A stretch of DNA of 64,000 nucleotides from Desulfobacula sp964636495 (GTDB lineage: Bacteria; Desulfobacterota; Desulfobacteria; Desulfobacterales; Desulfobacteraceae): contig CAZWSL010000009.1 of NCBI GenBank assembly GCA_964636495.1, positions 1 to 64,000 on the forward strand, in the 5' to 3' direction. Position 1 is the first letter of the stretch. Every line of letters starts with the position of its first letter. The translations under genes and the position numbers were made by a program. Shown one piece after another: positions 52,373 through 62,071 of this stretch. Under the pieces are notes generated by a model that did no database searches, was not told where the DNA came from, and saw only the letters and a list, made by a program, of their open reading frames with translations.

Positions 52373-52804
52373 ATGGGAAAAGTATTAATAGTCTATGCAT
52401 CAAGAACCAATGAAACTGAAGGAATTGCTAATCTGATTGCAGAAGGCATACGGATCTCAGGACATGAGGCTGAACTGAAAAAAGCAAATAAGATTAAAAA
52501 TGAAAATGATTTAAAAGGATATGATGGATATGCATTTGGTTCTGCCACCTACCATGGTGAAATGATCACATCAATGAAACAGATTCTGTTTCTCGCCGAG
52601 AGAGCTGAACTGAAAGACAAACCAGGAGGAGCCTTTGGTGCATATGGCTGGAGTGGTGAAGCTGCACCAAGAATTTTTGAGACAATGAAACATATTTACG
52701 GGATGAAAATGGTGTCAGGACCCCTCATGCTCAAGGCGGGCTGGATAGGAGGAGGCATTCAGGCTGCCCAGAGTTACGGTAAAGAAATTATTGCAGATCT
52801 TTAA
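52373..52804 (+). CDS. flavodoxin
   Basis: FMN protein of 143 residues acting as a soluble electron carrier. The phosphate-binding loop YASRTNETEGIANLIAEG is at the N-terminus, FGSATYHGEM at about 60, and FGAYGWSGEAAPRI at about 88 around the isoalloxazine. ACCAGGAG precedes the ATG by about eight bases. Between the ferritin-like and desulfoferrodoxin genes, it is probably the electron donor for oxygen defence, or for the short flavodoxin-linked chains. Confidence 0.93.
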   Translation: MGKVLIVYASRTNETEGIANLIAEGIRISGHEAELKKANKIKNENDLKGYDGYAFGSATYHGEMITSMKQILFLAERAELKDKPGGAFGAYGWSGEAAPRIFETMKHIYGMKMVSGPLMLKAGWIGGGIQAAQSYGKEIIADL

Positions 52805-52842
52805 CATATTGTCAGCAGCAGAATAGTCTTAGGGAAATTTTA

Positions 52843-52872
52843 TTGACACGATTAATCTAATAGGACTAAATT
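52843..52872 (+). promoter_or_regulatory. promoter before desulfoferrodoxin
   Basis: TTGACA (52843-52848), 18-base spacer and TAAATT (52867-52872). ATAGGACTAAATT overlaps the -10 element and resembles the sequence seen at the ferritin-like promoter, suggesting shared control, perhaps by an Rrf2/IscR- or PerR-type repressor. Confidence 0.5.
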
Positions 52873-52918
52873 ACCGGAAAAAGGTTAAACGTTATTTAAC
52901 AAAAAAAGGAGAAACAAA

Positions 52919-53299
52919 ATGGCTGAACAACTTGGAATTTATAAATGCGGTAAATGCGGCAACATTGTACAGGTTCTACATGGAGAAAAACCACCTGTTA
53001 CATGCTGTGGAAAACCAATGGACCGTCTCGTTGAAAACACAGTGGATGCAGCAGTTGAAAAACATGTACCTGTGGTTGAAAAAACAGATGCCGGATATGT
53101 GGTAAAGGTTGGCAGCGTTGCCCATCCAATGGGTAATGATCACTGGATTGAGTGGATTGAACTCACAAGCGAAGATAACACGTTTATCCAGAGAAAAATA
53201 CTTCAGCCTTCTGATAAGGCTGAAGCTGAATTTAAAACAGATGCTTTAAAAGTTGTTGCAAGGGCATACTGCAACCTGCACAGTCTCTGGAAGTCATAA
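52919..53299 (+). CDS. dfx: desulfoferrodoxin (superoxide reductase)
   Basis: Reduces superoxide to peroxide without making oxygen. 126 residues. The N-terminal desulforedoxin domain has Cys10, Cys13 and Cys29-Cys30. The C-terminal neelaredoxin domain carries the SOR iron site: EKHVPVV, VAHPMGNDHWIEW and the CNLHSLW His/Cys near the end. Electrons normally come from rubredoxin. AAAAAAGGAGAAAC is the ribosome binding site. Confidence 0.96.
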   Translation: MAEQLGIYKCGKCGNIVQVLHGEKPPVTCCGKPMDRLVENTVDAAVEKHVPVVEKTDAGYVVKVGSVAHPMGNDHWIEWIELTSEDNTFIQRKILQPSDKAEAEFKTDALKVVARAYCNLHSLWKS

Positions 53300-53313
53300 A
53301 TTAAACCGGTAAC

Positions 53314-53342
53314 TTTACCAGGGGAATCACTCCCCTGGTAAA
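53314..53342. terminator. strong hairpin after desulfoferrodoxin
   Basis: Twelve-base arms TTTACCAGGGGA (53314-53325) and TCCCCTGGTAAA (53331-53342) with a 5-base loop. Sits 15 bp past the stop, fits termination for both convergent transcripts. Confidence 0.7.
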
Positions 53343-53396
53343 AAGCTCTGAAAAATCAGAATTCTTATTGTTGAAATAATAAAAATCAGAATTTTA

Positions 53397-53738
53397 CTAT
53401 TTTACGTGACAGGCAGAACACTTTGTGGGACCGTGGGCCTTTCCGGCTTTTTTGTAGTCCTTGTGGCATTTTAGACATACTGTGGTCATAACCTGCTTTT
53501 TTTTAAGCTTTTTTTCAGCAATGGTATTTTTGATCGCCCCCTTTGATTTAGGAAAAAGCGAATGACATACACTGCAGTCTTTTATCATGTTCTGGTGCAT
53601 ATGATGAAAAAAGCTTACTGAACCTCTTTTGCCTCCATCTATTTTAATCTCTTTATTGCCTCTGTTTTGTACTGCAACAGCAGTTGTACCCATGAAACAA
53701 AACATTAGCAATAGTACCATCAAAACCCTTACTTTCAC
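53397..53738 (-). CDS. triheme c-type cytochrome (c3/c7-like)
   Basis: A 113-residue exported cytochrome with signal peptide (residues 1-22) and three CxxCH haem sites: CSVCH, CLKCH and CSACH. HHMHQN supplies distal histidines. It resembles the c7/c3 periplasmic triheme class. Likely a periplasmic electron carrier between dehydrogenases or hydrogenase and membrane complexes. AGGAGG precedes the ATG. Confidence 0.92.
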   Translation of the reverse strand: MKVRVLMVLLLMFCFMGTTAVAVQNRGNKEIKIDGGKRGSVSFFHHMHQNMIKDCSVCHSLFPKSKGAIKNTIAEKKLKKKQVMTTVCLKCHKDYKKAGKAHGPTKCSACHVK

Positions 53739-53938
53739 TTAAAACCTCCTGTTATTGTGTGTTTTTAGCCATCTGCAATACAGTTTTCATCAATATTGCC
53801 TGATCTGTTTAGCAGATCCTTTCATGTATCAAAAAAATCATACTATGCTGATTCCCACATTCTTTCCCAGTAATATTCTGTTCTGGAAAATGATAACCAC
53901 TCTATTCAACTTATCCTGATCAATCTGTCTGTATACCT

Positions 53939-55282
53939 CTAAAGCGACACTTCAATTTTCTCCATCTCTACAACATGTACCGGTTTAAATGGTTCTCCAG
54001 GAATCATCTTTAAAATTTTAGGAGAAATACTTCTATACAATAATCTTATCTTAAGTGTGGAACCCTTTTCTGGTTTCTCTTCAAGATTTATTGTTTTTAC
54101 CACACTCTCTTTTGCCTTTATTCTTGTATCCCGGATAATCTGTCTGGCTTTTGCCAGATTGATTACCGCATTGCCGTCAGCATCCCCGAAAACAGTTCTG
54201 AAAATCACTGTATTGCTTTTAAGTTCACTGTTTTCATCCAGAGCACCCTGCTGGAATACGACTCTATTTTTACTGTCTTTGATGGTAATTTCAAGCCATA
54301 CCTGACGCAAATTTCCCACACCTGTGGGGATTGAGTGTCCTGCACCGCTGTTGGTCACTGTTATATCCAGTTTTTTCTGATCAAGTTTTGATATATCCAC
54401 ATGGAGTTCTGCTGCATTTTGAAGACGTTCAGAGACCATTTCAGCTTTTTCCTGATTGTTAAACATTGCAGGTACTGAACTGTTTGCCCCTGTAAAATAG
54501 TGTGTAAATATGTGAGGTCTCTGTTTACTGAAATCAGTTGCACTGCCTGGATTTTCAGGTCTTGGAGTGGAACCTGTAGCCGGTATTCCCGGTCTCTGAT
54601 ACATATGGCACCCCTGGCAAACAATTTTTTTAGCAGGATCACTTGAGTTATAGGGGCTGTTTTTCCACTCTGTATATGTTGTCTCAAGATTTGTACCAAA
54701 TACGACATGCTTTACATCATGGCATGTACCGCAAATCCTTGAATCTGTATGAATTTCTGAATAAGCAGCCTCATGAAACTCCGGCTCACTGTCATCAAAA
54801 GGACCATATTTCACACCAGGTTCGTCTTCACCGTCTCCTGGCTTTATCATAAGTCCATTATTGTACATCTGACTTATTTTTTCAGCAGAGTGGCAGTAGT
54901 CGCATTGAACCCCCAACCTTGCTATGGGAGCAGTTTTTGACAGATCATCTGACGTTTTAGTTGGAAATCCTGCTGCATACCCCACAGGAGTATGGCACTT
55001 AACACAGGTTTCAGCTTCCTCTATCTCCTGTTTATCTGTTAATCCCTTTATTAAAAATTGTGAGACCCTTGCATATATCGGATCTTGATGAGCTAAGTTA
55101 TGCATTGAATTTTCCCACTGCTCAAAAATTTCATTATGGCAGTCTTTACAGGTCTCTGGGTTAATAAACTGATCAATTTGAAAAGTGTTTTTTGATGATG
55201 CCAGAAGAGTTGCATGGGAAACTGCAATTAAAGTGCTCAATATTATGCCTGCAACTATTCTGATATACTTCTCTTTTTTCAT
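53939..55282 (-). CDS. pentaheme c-type cytochrome
   Basis: A 447-residue protein with a signal peptide (about 1-28) and five CxxCH haem sites: CKDCH (45-49), CVKCH, CDYCH, CGTCH and CQGCH, all in the first half. The C-terminal half has a beta-rich domain with GAGHSIPTGVGNLRQVWLEI, which resembles the cytochrome c-554 / hydroxylamine-oxidoreductase-like end of certain multihaem proteins. Electron acceptor or substrate unknown. Same direction as the triheme cytochrome and 200 bp upstream of it. Confidence 0.9.
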   Translation of the reverse strand: MKKEKYIRIVAGIILSTLIAVSHATLLASSKNTFQIDQFINPETCKDCHNEIFEQWENSMHNLAHQDPIYARVSQFLIKGLTDKQEIEEAETCVKCHTPVGYAAGFPTKTSDDLSKTAPIARLGVQCDYCHSAEKISQMYNNGLMIKPGDGEDEPGVKYGPFDDSEPEFHEAAYSEIHTDSRICGTCHDVKHVVFGTNLETTYTEWKNSPYNSSDPAKKIVCQGCHMYQRPGIPATGSTPRPENPGSATDFSKQRPHIFTHYFTGANSSVPAMFNNQEKAEMVSERLQNAAELHVDISKLDQKKLDITVTNSGAGHSIPTGVGNLRQVWLEITIKDSKNRVVFQQGALDENSELKSNTVIFRTVFGDADGNAVINLAKARQIIRDTRIKAKESVVKTINLEEKPEKGSTLKIRLLYRSISPKILKMIPGEPFKPVHVVEMEKIEVSL

Positions 55283-55858
55283 TTATCCTCCTGTTAAATC
55301 GATTTAATAATCATCCGGCTATCAAACCACTGCCTTTGCATAAATGATTTTGGAGTGTCTAAAATATTATTTCATCCTGCACAACCTTTTTTGACACTCT
55401 TTTTTTAAACAGATGACCTGATAAGGAACATCCTGTCGAGCTTCAATACCCGGTTTGCGTGCATCTGTTTTTTCCATATTTTTATATAACAAATTACTGA
55501 CAATAAATCATATTCTCTTTTACCGGATTCATCATAATGGTAATTCAGCATTGTCCTTATACCGATACATACCAGATACTGCAATAGATTTAACTGAAAT
55601 CCGCATGTTCACTGATATATTTTTCAGTCAGCAGAAAAATGATAGATCACGCCTGCTCTTCCCATAGATTTTGATACAGATCTGTATCGTTCGACAGGTG
55701 TCTCATGACAGACCCGTGAATCCAAAAAAATCACTGATCCGGATATTTCACGGGTTAATTCTGATTCAGCTCTAAGATACCGGATGTGAAGCTGTGGTTC
55801 CCCGCCGCAGGCAGTCTGCAACAAAAACAGATAAGAAAAATTACCTGAAATGTGTGGA
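55283..55858. other. intergenic region
   Basis: No convincing gene. GATACAGATCTGTATC, a perfect 16-bp palindrome, is at 55673-55688 and shares its core with 51235-51250. A GGATATTTCA motif is at 55741-55750. A minus-strand frame at 55624-55869 has no ribosome binding site and no recognised product; it is not counted. Confidence 0.5.
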
Positions 55859-57040
55859 TCACCGTTCATCAATTTCTGTAAACACACACTCATCAGGTCC
55901 GCAGTAATCTCCTGTATACTCTGCTCCAGGCCTGTAAAGTGTTGGTTTTTCAGCGGCCATGGCAAATTTTTCTTCAATAATATGGGCGGTCCATCCACTT
56001 ACTCTTGAAATGGCAAACAGAGGTGAAAAAAGATCTGTAGCAATACCCATGGCATAAAAAAGTGAAGCACTGTAAAAATCCACATTACAGAAAATTTCTC
56101 TCTTCTTTTTGACTTTAAATGCTGCTTTTCCTCTCTTTTCCAACTCCTTTGAAAGCTCGTACCACAAAGGCTGACCTGCTATTTCTCCCATTTCCCTGCT
56201 CATTGGAGCAAGGATCAATGCCCTTGGATCATCTGTCTGATAAACAGCATGACCCAACCCCATGATAAGACCGCCTGTACTGAGTAGATTGCTGATATAA
56301 TCATCAATTTTATCAACTGAACCGATCTCTTTGAGCATTTTCATGACCCGTACATTTGCTCCTCCATGCAGAGCACCTGAAAGCGAACCGATTGCTGCCG
56401 AGACAGACGCATAAATATGGGCTTTTGTGGAGGCTACCTGTCTTGCCGTAAAGGTGGAGGCATTAAAAGAGTGTTCTGCATGCAGCACTAAACTGGTATC
56501 AAAAAAATGTGCTGTCTTTTCATCGGGCATTTCTCCCTTAAGCATATAGAGAAAATTTGCAGCATGATTTAACTCATTATCAGGCGCTATTGGCTCTTTA
56601 CTGTTTCTGATCCTGTCCCATGCTGCTGTAACCGTTGCAATACCGGCAATAAGATTCTGTGCACTTGCTAACGCATCTCCGAGATTTTCCTCTCCTGCTC
56701 CAGGATCATTCTGGATTAAAAGCGGGACAGCCATCTGCAGCACATCCATGGGATCCATATCCGATGGTAAATTTTTGAGCACTGAAATTATATTTTCAGG
56801 GACAGCTCTTTTCCGCTTAAGATCCTGAGTGAATTTTCTCAACTCTTCTCTACTGGGCAGTCTCTCAAATAATAAAAGAAAGCAAACCTCTTCAAAACCG
56901 GCATTTCTGGCAAGATCTTCAATCAGAAAACCCCTGTAGATAAGTTTTCCTTCACTGCCTTTAACATCACAGATTTTTGAACTTGCAACATCAATACCCC
57001 TCAGTCCTGTATTTAAAACTGGCAATACACAATCATCCAT
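55859..57040 (-). CDS. citrate synthase
   Basis: A 393-residue type II citrate synthase. Catalytic residues are seen in LHAEHSFNASTFTARQV, LSGALHGGANVRVMKML, MGLGHAVYQTDDPRA and the late NVDFYSASLFYAMGI. First step of the TCA cycle. 2-Methylcitrate synthases are close and cannot be excluded from the sequence alone. No other cycle gene adjacent. Confidence 0.93.
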   Translation of the reverse strand: MDDCVLPVLNTGLRGIDVASSKICDVKGSEGKLIYRGFLIEDLARNAGFEEVCFLLLFERLPSREELRKFTQDLKRKRAVPENIISVLKNLPSDMDPMDVLQMAVPLLIQNDPGAGEENLGDALASAQNLIAGIATVTAAWDRIRNSKEPIAPDNELNHAANFLYMLKGEMPDEKTAHFFDTSLVLHAEHSFNASTFTARQVASTKAHIYASVSAAIGSLSGALHGGANVRVMKMLKEIGSVDKIDDYISNLLSTGGLIMGLGHAVYQTDDPRALILAPMSREMGEIAGQPLWYELSKELEKRGKAAFKVKKKREIFCNVDFYSASLFYAMGIATDLFSPLFAISRVSGWTAHIIEEKFAMAAEKPTLYRPGAEYTGDYCGPDECVFTEIDER

Positions 57041-57113
57041 ATCAGTCTCCTTTCAAAAATTACATATTAAATTCCAATATTAATTTATGAAATTGCATAT
57101 TTCATACCGGATT

Positions 57114-58895
57114 TTACAATATTTTTGTCTTATCCTTCAACCACAGACGCACCTCTTTATCCAGAACCGGATATAATGTTTCATATACTTTTGCATGATA
57201 TGTGTTAACCCACTCTATTTCATGCCGTAACAACATTGATTTATCAATCAGTTCTCTTTCAAAATGACAATATGTCAAATTTTCAAATTTCATGAATGTT
57301 CCAAAATCATTTTCAAAAGCCTTTATGACAAGAATCATATTCTCAAGTCGGATCCCGTACTCATCCTCTCTATAAACACCTGGTTCATTTGTCAAAACCA
57401 TTCCTTTTTCAAGTTTGATGTCAACAGGATGAGGACTTAACTTTGCAGGACCTTCATGGACACAGAGGAAAAAACCGACTCCATGGCCGGTTCCATGACC
57501 AAAATTCATTCCCGAGTTCCATAAATACTGCCTTGAAAGCGTATCCAGTTGAAACCCCCTGGTTTCCTCTGGAAAGAGAGCAACTGCTACAGCAATATGC
57601 CCTTTCAGCACCAGGGTATAATCTTCAATTTGCTGTTTTGTGGGCCTGCCCCTGCAGATGGTTCTTGTGATATCTGTGGTACCGGTCAAATAGTTGCCTC
57701 CTGAATCAGTTAAAAACATCCCATGGCTGCCAATAACGGCATCAGTTTCACTGTCTGCAGAGTAGTGACACATGGCAGAATGCTCCCCATATGCCATGAT
57801 GGGATCAAAACTGTTGGCAATAAACAGATCCTGATCTTTACGAAATTCATAAAGCTTGTCTGCAGCAGACATTTCAGTGAGTTTTCCGCTTCTACTCTCT
57901 GTCTCAAGCCAGAAGAGAAAATTTTCAACAGCTGCACCGTCTTTTACTGCAGTATTTCTTAAATGATCTATCTCAACACTGTTTTTAACTGCTTTAAAGG
58001 CAATTGATGGATTTGTTTTTTCAACAATTCTGCATGTTTTATTTATGGAGTGATAAAGCCTGCAATTTATATTTTCAGGGTCAACAAGTATTGAACTGCT
58101 CTCTTCAATTTGTGACAAAGCATCATATATACACTCATACTCGGCAATCTCCACTCCACTCTGCTGCAGATCTGTTTCAAGCCTGTCAATAATTTTTTCA
58201 CGCTTTATAAACAGTACCACCTTTTCAGGAGAAATAAGAACAAAAGCGATATTAACAGGATTTGTATGCACATCACTCCCCCTGAGGTTAAGTGTCCAGG
58301 CAATATCGTCAAGAGTGCTTATTAAATGATAAGAAGCGTTTAAATCATCCATTTCTGCACGAATTCTACTTATTTTTTCCACCCTGCTGACACCGGCATA
58401 TGCTTTTGAAAAGGAAAATGCTTCTGAACCTGGCAGTTGAGGACGATCTTTCCAGACAGCATCAATAAAATCAATATCGCTATTCAATTCAATCGCTTTT
58501 TTTTCCAGCATGGTTTCATATTTTTTTTTCAGGTTCATACTTAACAGTTTTCCATCAATGCCGACAGTGTCTCCCGGTTTTAATGCGCCGGCAAGGTACT
58601 TTTCAAAACCAGGAACACCAGGCTCTCCCATTCTATATAGCTCAAAAACCGTTCCGCTGATCTGGTTTTCAGCCTGAATATAGTACCTGAAATCCGTCCA
58701 TAAAACTGCCCTGTCATGTGTTATAACAACCGTACCGGCTGACCCTGAGAAACCTGTAAGCCACTCTATCACCCGCCAGTGTTCCGCAATATATTCACTT
58801 TGATGCGGATCAGCACTCGGAACAATCAAAGCAGCAATATTTCTGCTCTTCATGAGCTGTCTGATGCGATCAATTTTCTTATCTCTTTTCATCAT
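57114..58895 (-). CDS. Xaa-Pro aminopeptidase (aminopeptidase P)
   Basis: A 593-residue three-domain aminopeptidase P: two creatinase-like N-terminal domains and a C-terminal metallopeptidase domain. Metal ligands are in LTDSGGNYLTGTTDITRT (two Asp), GHGTGHGVGFFLCVHEGP (His), NEPGVYRE (Glu) and GIRLENMI (Glu). It cleaves N-terminal residues before proline. It is the second M24 protein of the window and is longer than the one at 28718. Confidence 0.94.
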   Translation of the reverse strand: MMKRDKKIDRIRQLMKSRNIAALIVPSADPHQSEYIAEHWRVIEWLTGFSGSAGTVVITHDRAVLWTDFRYYIQAENQISGTVFELYRMGEPGVPGFEKYLAGALKPGDTVGIDGKLLSMNLKKKYETMLEKKAIELNSDIDFIDAVWKDRPQLPGSEAFSFSKAYAGVSRVEKISRIRAEMDDLNASYHLISTLDDIAWTLNLRGSDVHTNPVNIAFVLISPEKVVLFIKREKIIDRLETDLQQSGVEIAEYECIYDALSQIEESSSILVDPENINCRLYHSINKTCRIVEKTNPSIAFKAVKNSVEIDHLRNTAVKDGAAVENFLFWLETESRSGKLTEMSAADKLYEFRKDQDLFIANSFDPIMAYGEHSAMCHYSADSETDAVIGSHGMFLTDSGGNYLTGTTDITRTICRGRPTKQQIEDYTLVLKGHIAVAVALFPEETRGFQLDTLSRQYLWNSGMNFGHGTGHGVGFFLCVHEGPAKLSPHPVDIKLEKGMVLTNEPGVYREDEYGIRLENMILVIKAFENDFGTFMKFENLTYCHFERELIDKSMLLRHEIEWVNTYHAKVYETLYPVLDKEVRLWLKDKTKIL

Positions 58896-59055
58896 TCAAC
58901 CTTATTAATCTTAATTTTTTGTTATTTTTTTATCTGTTATTCAATCTGCCTTTTCTGAAGATTATCATAATTACTTTTTATACAACATATCTTTTTTTCT
59001 CCGGCAGTAGTATGATAAGATAATAGTGAAATTCACATGACAGGAGTTGATATAA

Positions 59056-60225
59056 ATGAAATATGATTTTGATACAATAGTTGACAGATACAATACCTCC
59101 TCGATGAAGTGGGAAAAATACAAAAATCAGGACATCATTCCCATGTGGGTTGCAGACATGGATTTTAAAGCACCGCCAAAGATTCTTGAAACGCTTAAAC
59201 AGAATATTGCACATGGTGTTTTTGGATATACTCTGGTTCCTGAAACCCTTAATGAAGTCATTATTGAAAAACTATACACTCTTTACAGATGGAAGGTTGA
59301 AAAAGAGTGGATTGTGTGGACTCCAGGTGTTGTATGTGCATTAAATGTCGCCTGTTCAGCATGTGGCAATCCCTTTGACAAAATAGTCACCACAACACCT
59401 GTCTATCCTCCATTTTTTGCAGCACCCGGTAATAGTGGAAAACTGCTGTCAACTGTTCCCATGATTGAAAAAAACAAGAGAGCTGCCCTTGACTTTGCTG
59501 CTCTTGAAAAAGAGTTCAAAAAAAGCCCATCTTCTCTTTTCATGTTCTGCAGCCCCTATAACCCATGCGGGACTGTTTTTACCGATCAGGAGATAAAAAG
59601 AGTTGTAAAACTCTGTGATCAATATAATGTAACAATCTGTTCAGATGAAATTCACAGTGATTTTGTACTTGATCCTGATAAATGTCATATCCCGACAGCA
59701 ACTGTCTCTGAAACAGCTGAAAAAATAACCATCACATTAATGGCTCCTTCCAAAACCTATAATATCCCCGGCCTTGGCGCTTCATTTGCCGTGATTTCTG
59801 AAAAAACCTTAAGAGATAAATTCATTTCAAGAATGAATGGTATTGTTCCGGATATGAATCTTCTTGGACTCTCTGCAGCAGAAACAGCCTATGCTGAATG
59901 TGATGAATGGCTTAAACAGTTAATTGTCTATCTTAGAAAAAACAGGGATATTGTCTACAGACGGATAAATAAAATGCCTGGATGCAGTTTAAATCCGATT
60001 GAATCCACCTATCTTGCCTGGATTGATGTAAGAGATACCCGGCTGGATGATCCAGTGGCATTTTTTGAAAAAGCAGGAGTAGGACTTTCTGATGGCAGTT
60101 TTTTCGGTAAAAAAGGATTTATAAGGCTTAATTATGGATGTCCGAGATCTGTACTTGAAAAGGGATTAAATAGAATGGAAACTGCTTTAGCCAGTCGATC
60201 TCAACCCGGATATGGAGTCAAATAA
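59056..60225 (+). CDS. MalY/PatB-type C-S lyase (aminotransferase class I/II fold)
   Basis: PLP enzyme of 389 residues. The N-terminus MKYDFDTIVDR is the MalY/PatB signature, with WVADMDFKAPP and GVFGYT early and the PLP lysine in APSKTYNIPGL. Cystathionine beta-lyase-like activity, splitting C-S bonds to pyruvate, ammonia and a thiol, is expected. AGGAG precedes the ATG. Supports the sulfur amino acid theme. Confidence 0.92.
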   Translation: MKYDFDTIVDRYNTSSMKWEKYKNQDIIPMWVADMDFKAPPKILETLKQNIAHGVFGYTLVPETLNEVIIEKLYTLYRWKVEKEWIVWTPGVVCALNVACSACGNPFDKIVTTTPVYPPFFAAPGNSGKLLSTVPMIEKNKRAALDFAALEKEFKKSPSSLFMFCSPYNPCGTVFTDQEIKRVVKLCDQYNVTICSDEIHSDFVLDPDKCHIPTATVSETAEKITITLMAPSKTYNIPGLGASFAVISEKTLRDKFISRMNGIVPDMNLLGLSAAETAYAECDEWLKQLIVYLRKNRDIVYRRINKMPGCSLNPIESTYLAWIDVRDTRLDDPVAFFEKAGVGLSDGSFFGKKGFIRLNYGCPRSVLEKGLNRMETALASRSQPGYGVK

Positions 60226-60485
60226 GTATGTCACGGCTGTCAGGTACAGACAGTGAAACCGCAGTTCATCAGCGCAGACAGGCGGTAACAGCACGAATGA
60301 GGTAAAATGGCATCGCCCCTGGGTAAGATTTTATCCCGGCCGGCTGTTACTGAAAACAACCAATTGTAATGATAAATTGTTTCTAGCAGCACAGACAGAA
60401 TATCATGAAATTTCAGGGGTAGAGCGGTATCTATAAAAAACGTACCAGGACAGATACAAAAATATTAAATAGAGGAGGATCTGAA

Positions 60486-60917
60486 ATGGCTGACAGACTA
60501 TCTTATATTTTAAAAATGGTTTTATTGTTTGGAATAGTTTCAATCATATTATCAGGGTGTGTCACACCAAAACCCCAACCTCAGCCGGATGCAGGCACAG
60601 ATATATGGACCGGAGAGCTGACCGGGGTGATACCGGGAGGATTCAAATTAACGGCATGGCCAAAAGGAGGCAACCAGGACTTTCAGATCGTTAAGGGTTC
60701 AATGAACTTGAAAATGACATCCATGGGAAGCGGCACGGCTGATTTAAACGGTACAATAAAAGATGGAATTATTGAGGCATATATAAGCGGACTGGTGGAC
60801 AGCTATTATTTCAGTGGCAGTATAAAAGGCAACATATCAGAAAACAGGGGAACCGGCACTTGGATTGTTGACACTCCGGATGGAAAATATGAAGGAAAAT
60901 GGACTGCCCGGAAATAA
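60486..60917 (+). CDS. hypothetical lipoprotein
   Basis: A 143-residue protein with a lipoprotein signal (ILSGC near residue 24) followed by a Pro-rich spacer and a beta-rich domain (GSMNLKMTSMGSGTADLNG, YFSGSIKGN, RGTGTWIVDTPDGKYEGKW). No recognised family. GAGGAGGATCTGAAATG gives a strong ribosome binding site. Confidence 0.8.
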   Translation: MADRLSYILKMVLLFGIVSIILSGCVTPKPQPQPDAGTDIWTGELTGVIPGGFKLTAWPKGGNQDFQIVKGSMNLKMTSMGSGTADLNGTIKDGIIEAYISGLVDSYYFSGSIKGNISENRGTGTWIVDTPDGKYEGKWTARK

Positions 60918-61084
60918 CCTCACAGGATGACTGCACGATTGCAAAAAGCAGATGACTTTATCGATACCGGGTATCAGCCTATAAAAAAATAATATTTTTT
61001 TTGAAGTTTTCTCTTTTTCAGGTGTCCTGTTTACTAGAAGATAAAAACCATGGCTTTTTTTATATAGTAAAAGGAAGAATCCCA

Positions 61085-61870
61085 ATGAGAAAAAAAATAT
61101 TACGACTTTCAATATTGATCATCATGTTTATTGGTTTTTTACCTGCTTTTTCCCACTCCAGTTTAAAAAATAACAGTGAGACAGACTCACAATCCCTGCC
61201 TTTTAAAATTGGTGAAACACTTGTTTATAATATACGATGGGAGCAGATTGATGCGGCCAGAGCAACTTTTCAAGTCCTGCCCAGGAAACATATCAACAAT
61301 CATGAAACCCTTCACTTCAGGCTGGATGTAAAATCAAACTCATTTATTGACCGGATTTATAAAATCAGGGATCGGTTTGACAGCTATACACATCCCGGGA
61401 TGATCCATTCCATCCTTTATAAAAAAACAGCAAGGGGTAAAGAAAAAAGAGAGATCATGGTCCGTTTTGACTGGAGCAAACAGAGTGTTCAATATTCAAA
61501 TTTTGGAAAAATAAAACCTTCCATTAAAATTCCCTCCACCACATTTGACCCTCTTTCTGTATTCTACAAGATGAGAATCCAGAAAATTGAACCCGATAAA
61601 ACCATTATTTTTTCAGTTTCCGACGGGAAAAAATGTTTTTTACAAAAGGTTTCCATTATTAAAAAAGAGAGAATCACCGTTCCTGTTGGAACGTTTAATA
61701 CCTATGTGGCCATACCTGAGTTATCCAATTTTGGCGGGATATTCAAAAAAAGCAAAAAGCCAAAATTAAAACTCTGGATCTCTTCTGATGAAAAACATAT
61801 TCTGGTCAAAATGACCAGTAAAGTCCTTATTGGAAGTATGATTGGAGAGTTGATCTCTTTAAACCAGTAG
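61085..61870 (+). CDS. DUF3108-like exported protein
   Basis: About 261 residues from ATG 61085 (GGAAG eight bases upstream). A signal peptide ends near SHSSL. The body shows GETLVYNIRWEQIDAARATFQV near 40 and KKARGKEKREIMVRF and VPVGTFNTYVAIPEL, typical of the DUF3108 beta-rich domain. Function unknown; envelope role likely. The longer reading from 61001 is rejected. Confidence 0.83.
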   Translation: MRKKILRLSILIIMFIGFLPAFSHSSLKNNSETDSQSLPFKIGETLVYNIRWEQIDAARATFQVLPRKHINNHETLHFRLDVKSNSFIDRIYKIRDRFDSYTHPGMIHSILYKKTARGKEKREIMVRFDWSKQSVQYSNFGKIKPSIKIPSTTFDPLSVFYKMRIQKIEPDKTIIFSVSDGKKCFLQKVSIIKKERITVPVGTFNTYVAIPELSNFGGIFKKSKKPKLKLWISSDEKHILVKMTSKVLIGSMIGELISLNQ

Positions 61871-62071
61871 TTTTTCCTGTTTTTCGGCATTGATCTGAAG
61901 TATTGAGCTCACGGCGCACCACATTGATTTGATTTGATAAAACAGTGAAAAATAAAACAGCCGTTTTCTGATATGTTATGGAAACAGATTGAAAAATATT
62001 GTTATTTTTTTATAAAAAACAGTGCTATACTCAGCGGAAACGAAATCCACAGATAAATCAGGAGATATAAA

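Noticed and set aside
55624..55869. Minus-strand frame after citrate synthase
   Set aside because: No ribosome binding site, overlaps the citrate synthase end by 11 bases and has no recognisable product.
60228..60305. Small plus-strand frame after the MalY-type gene
   Set aside because: Only about 25 codons, with no signals.
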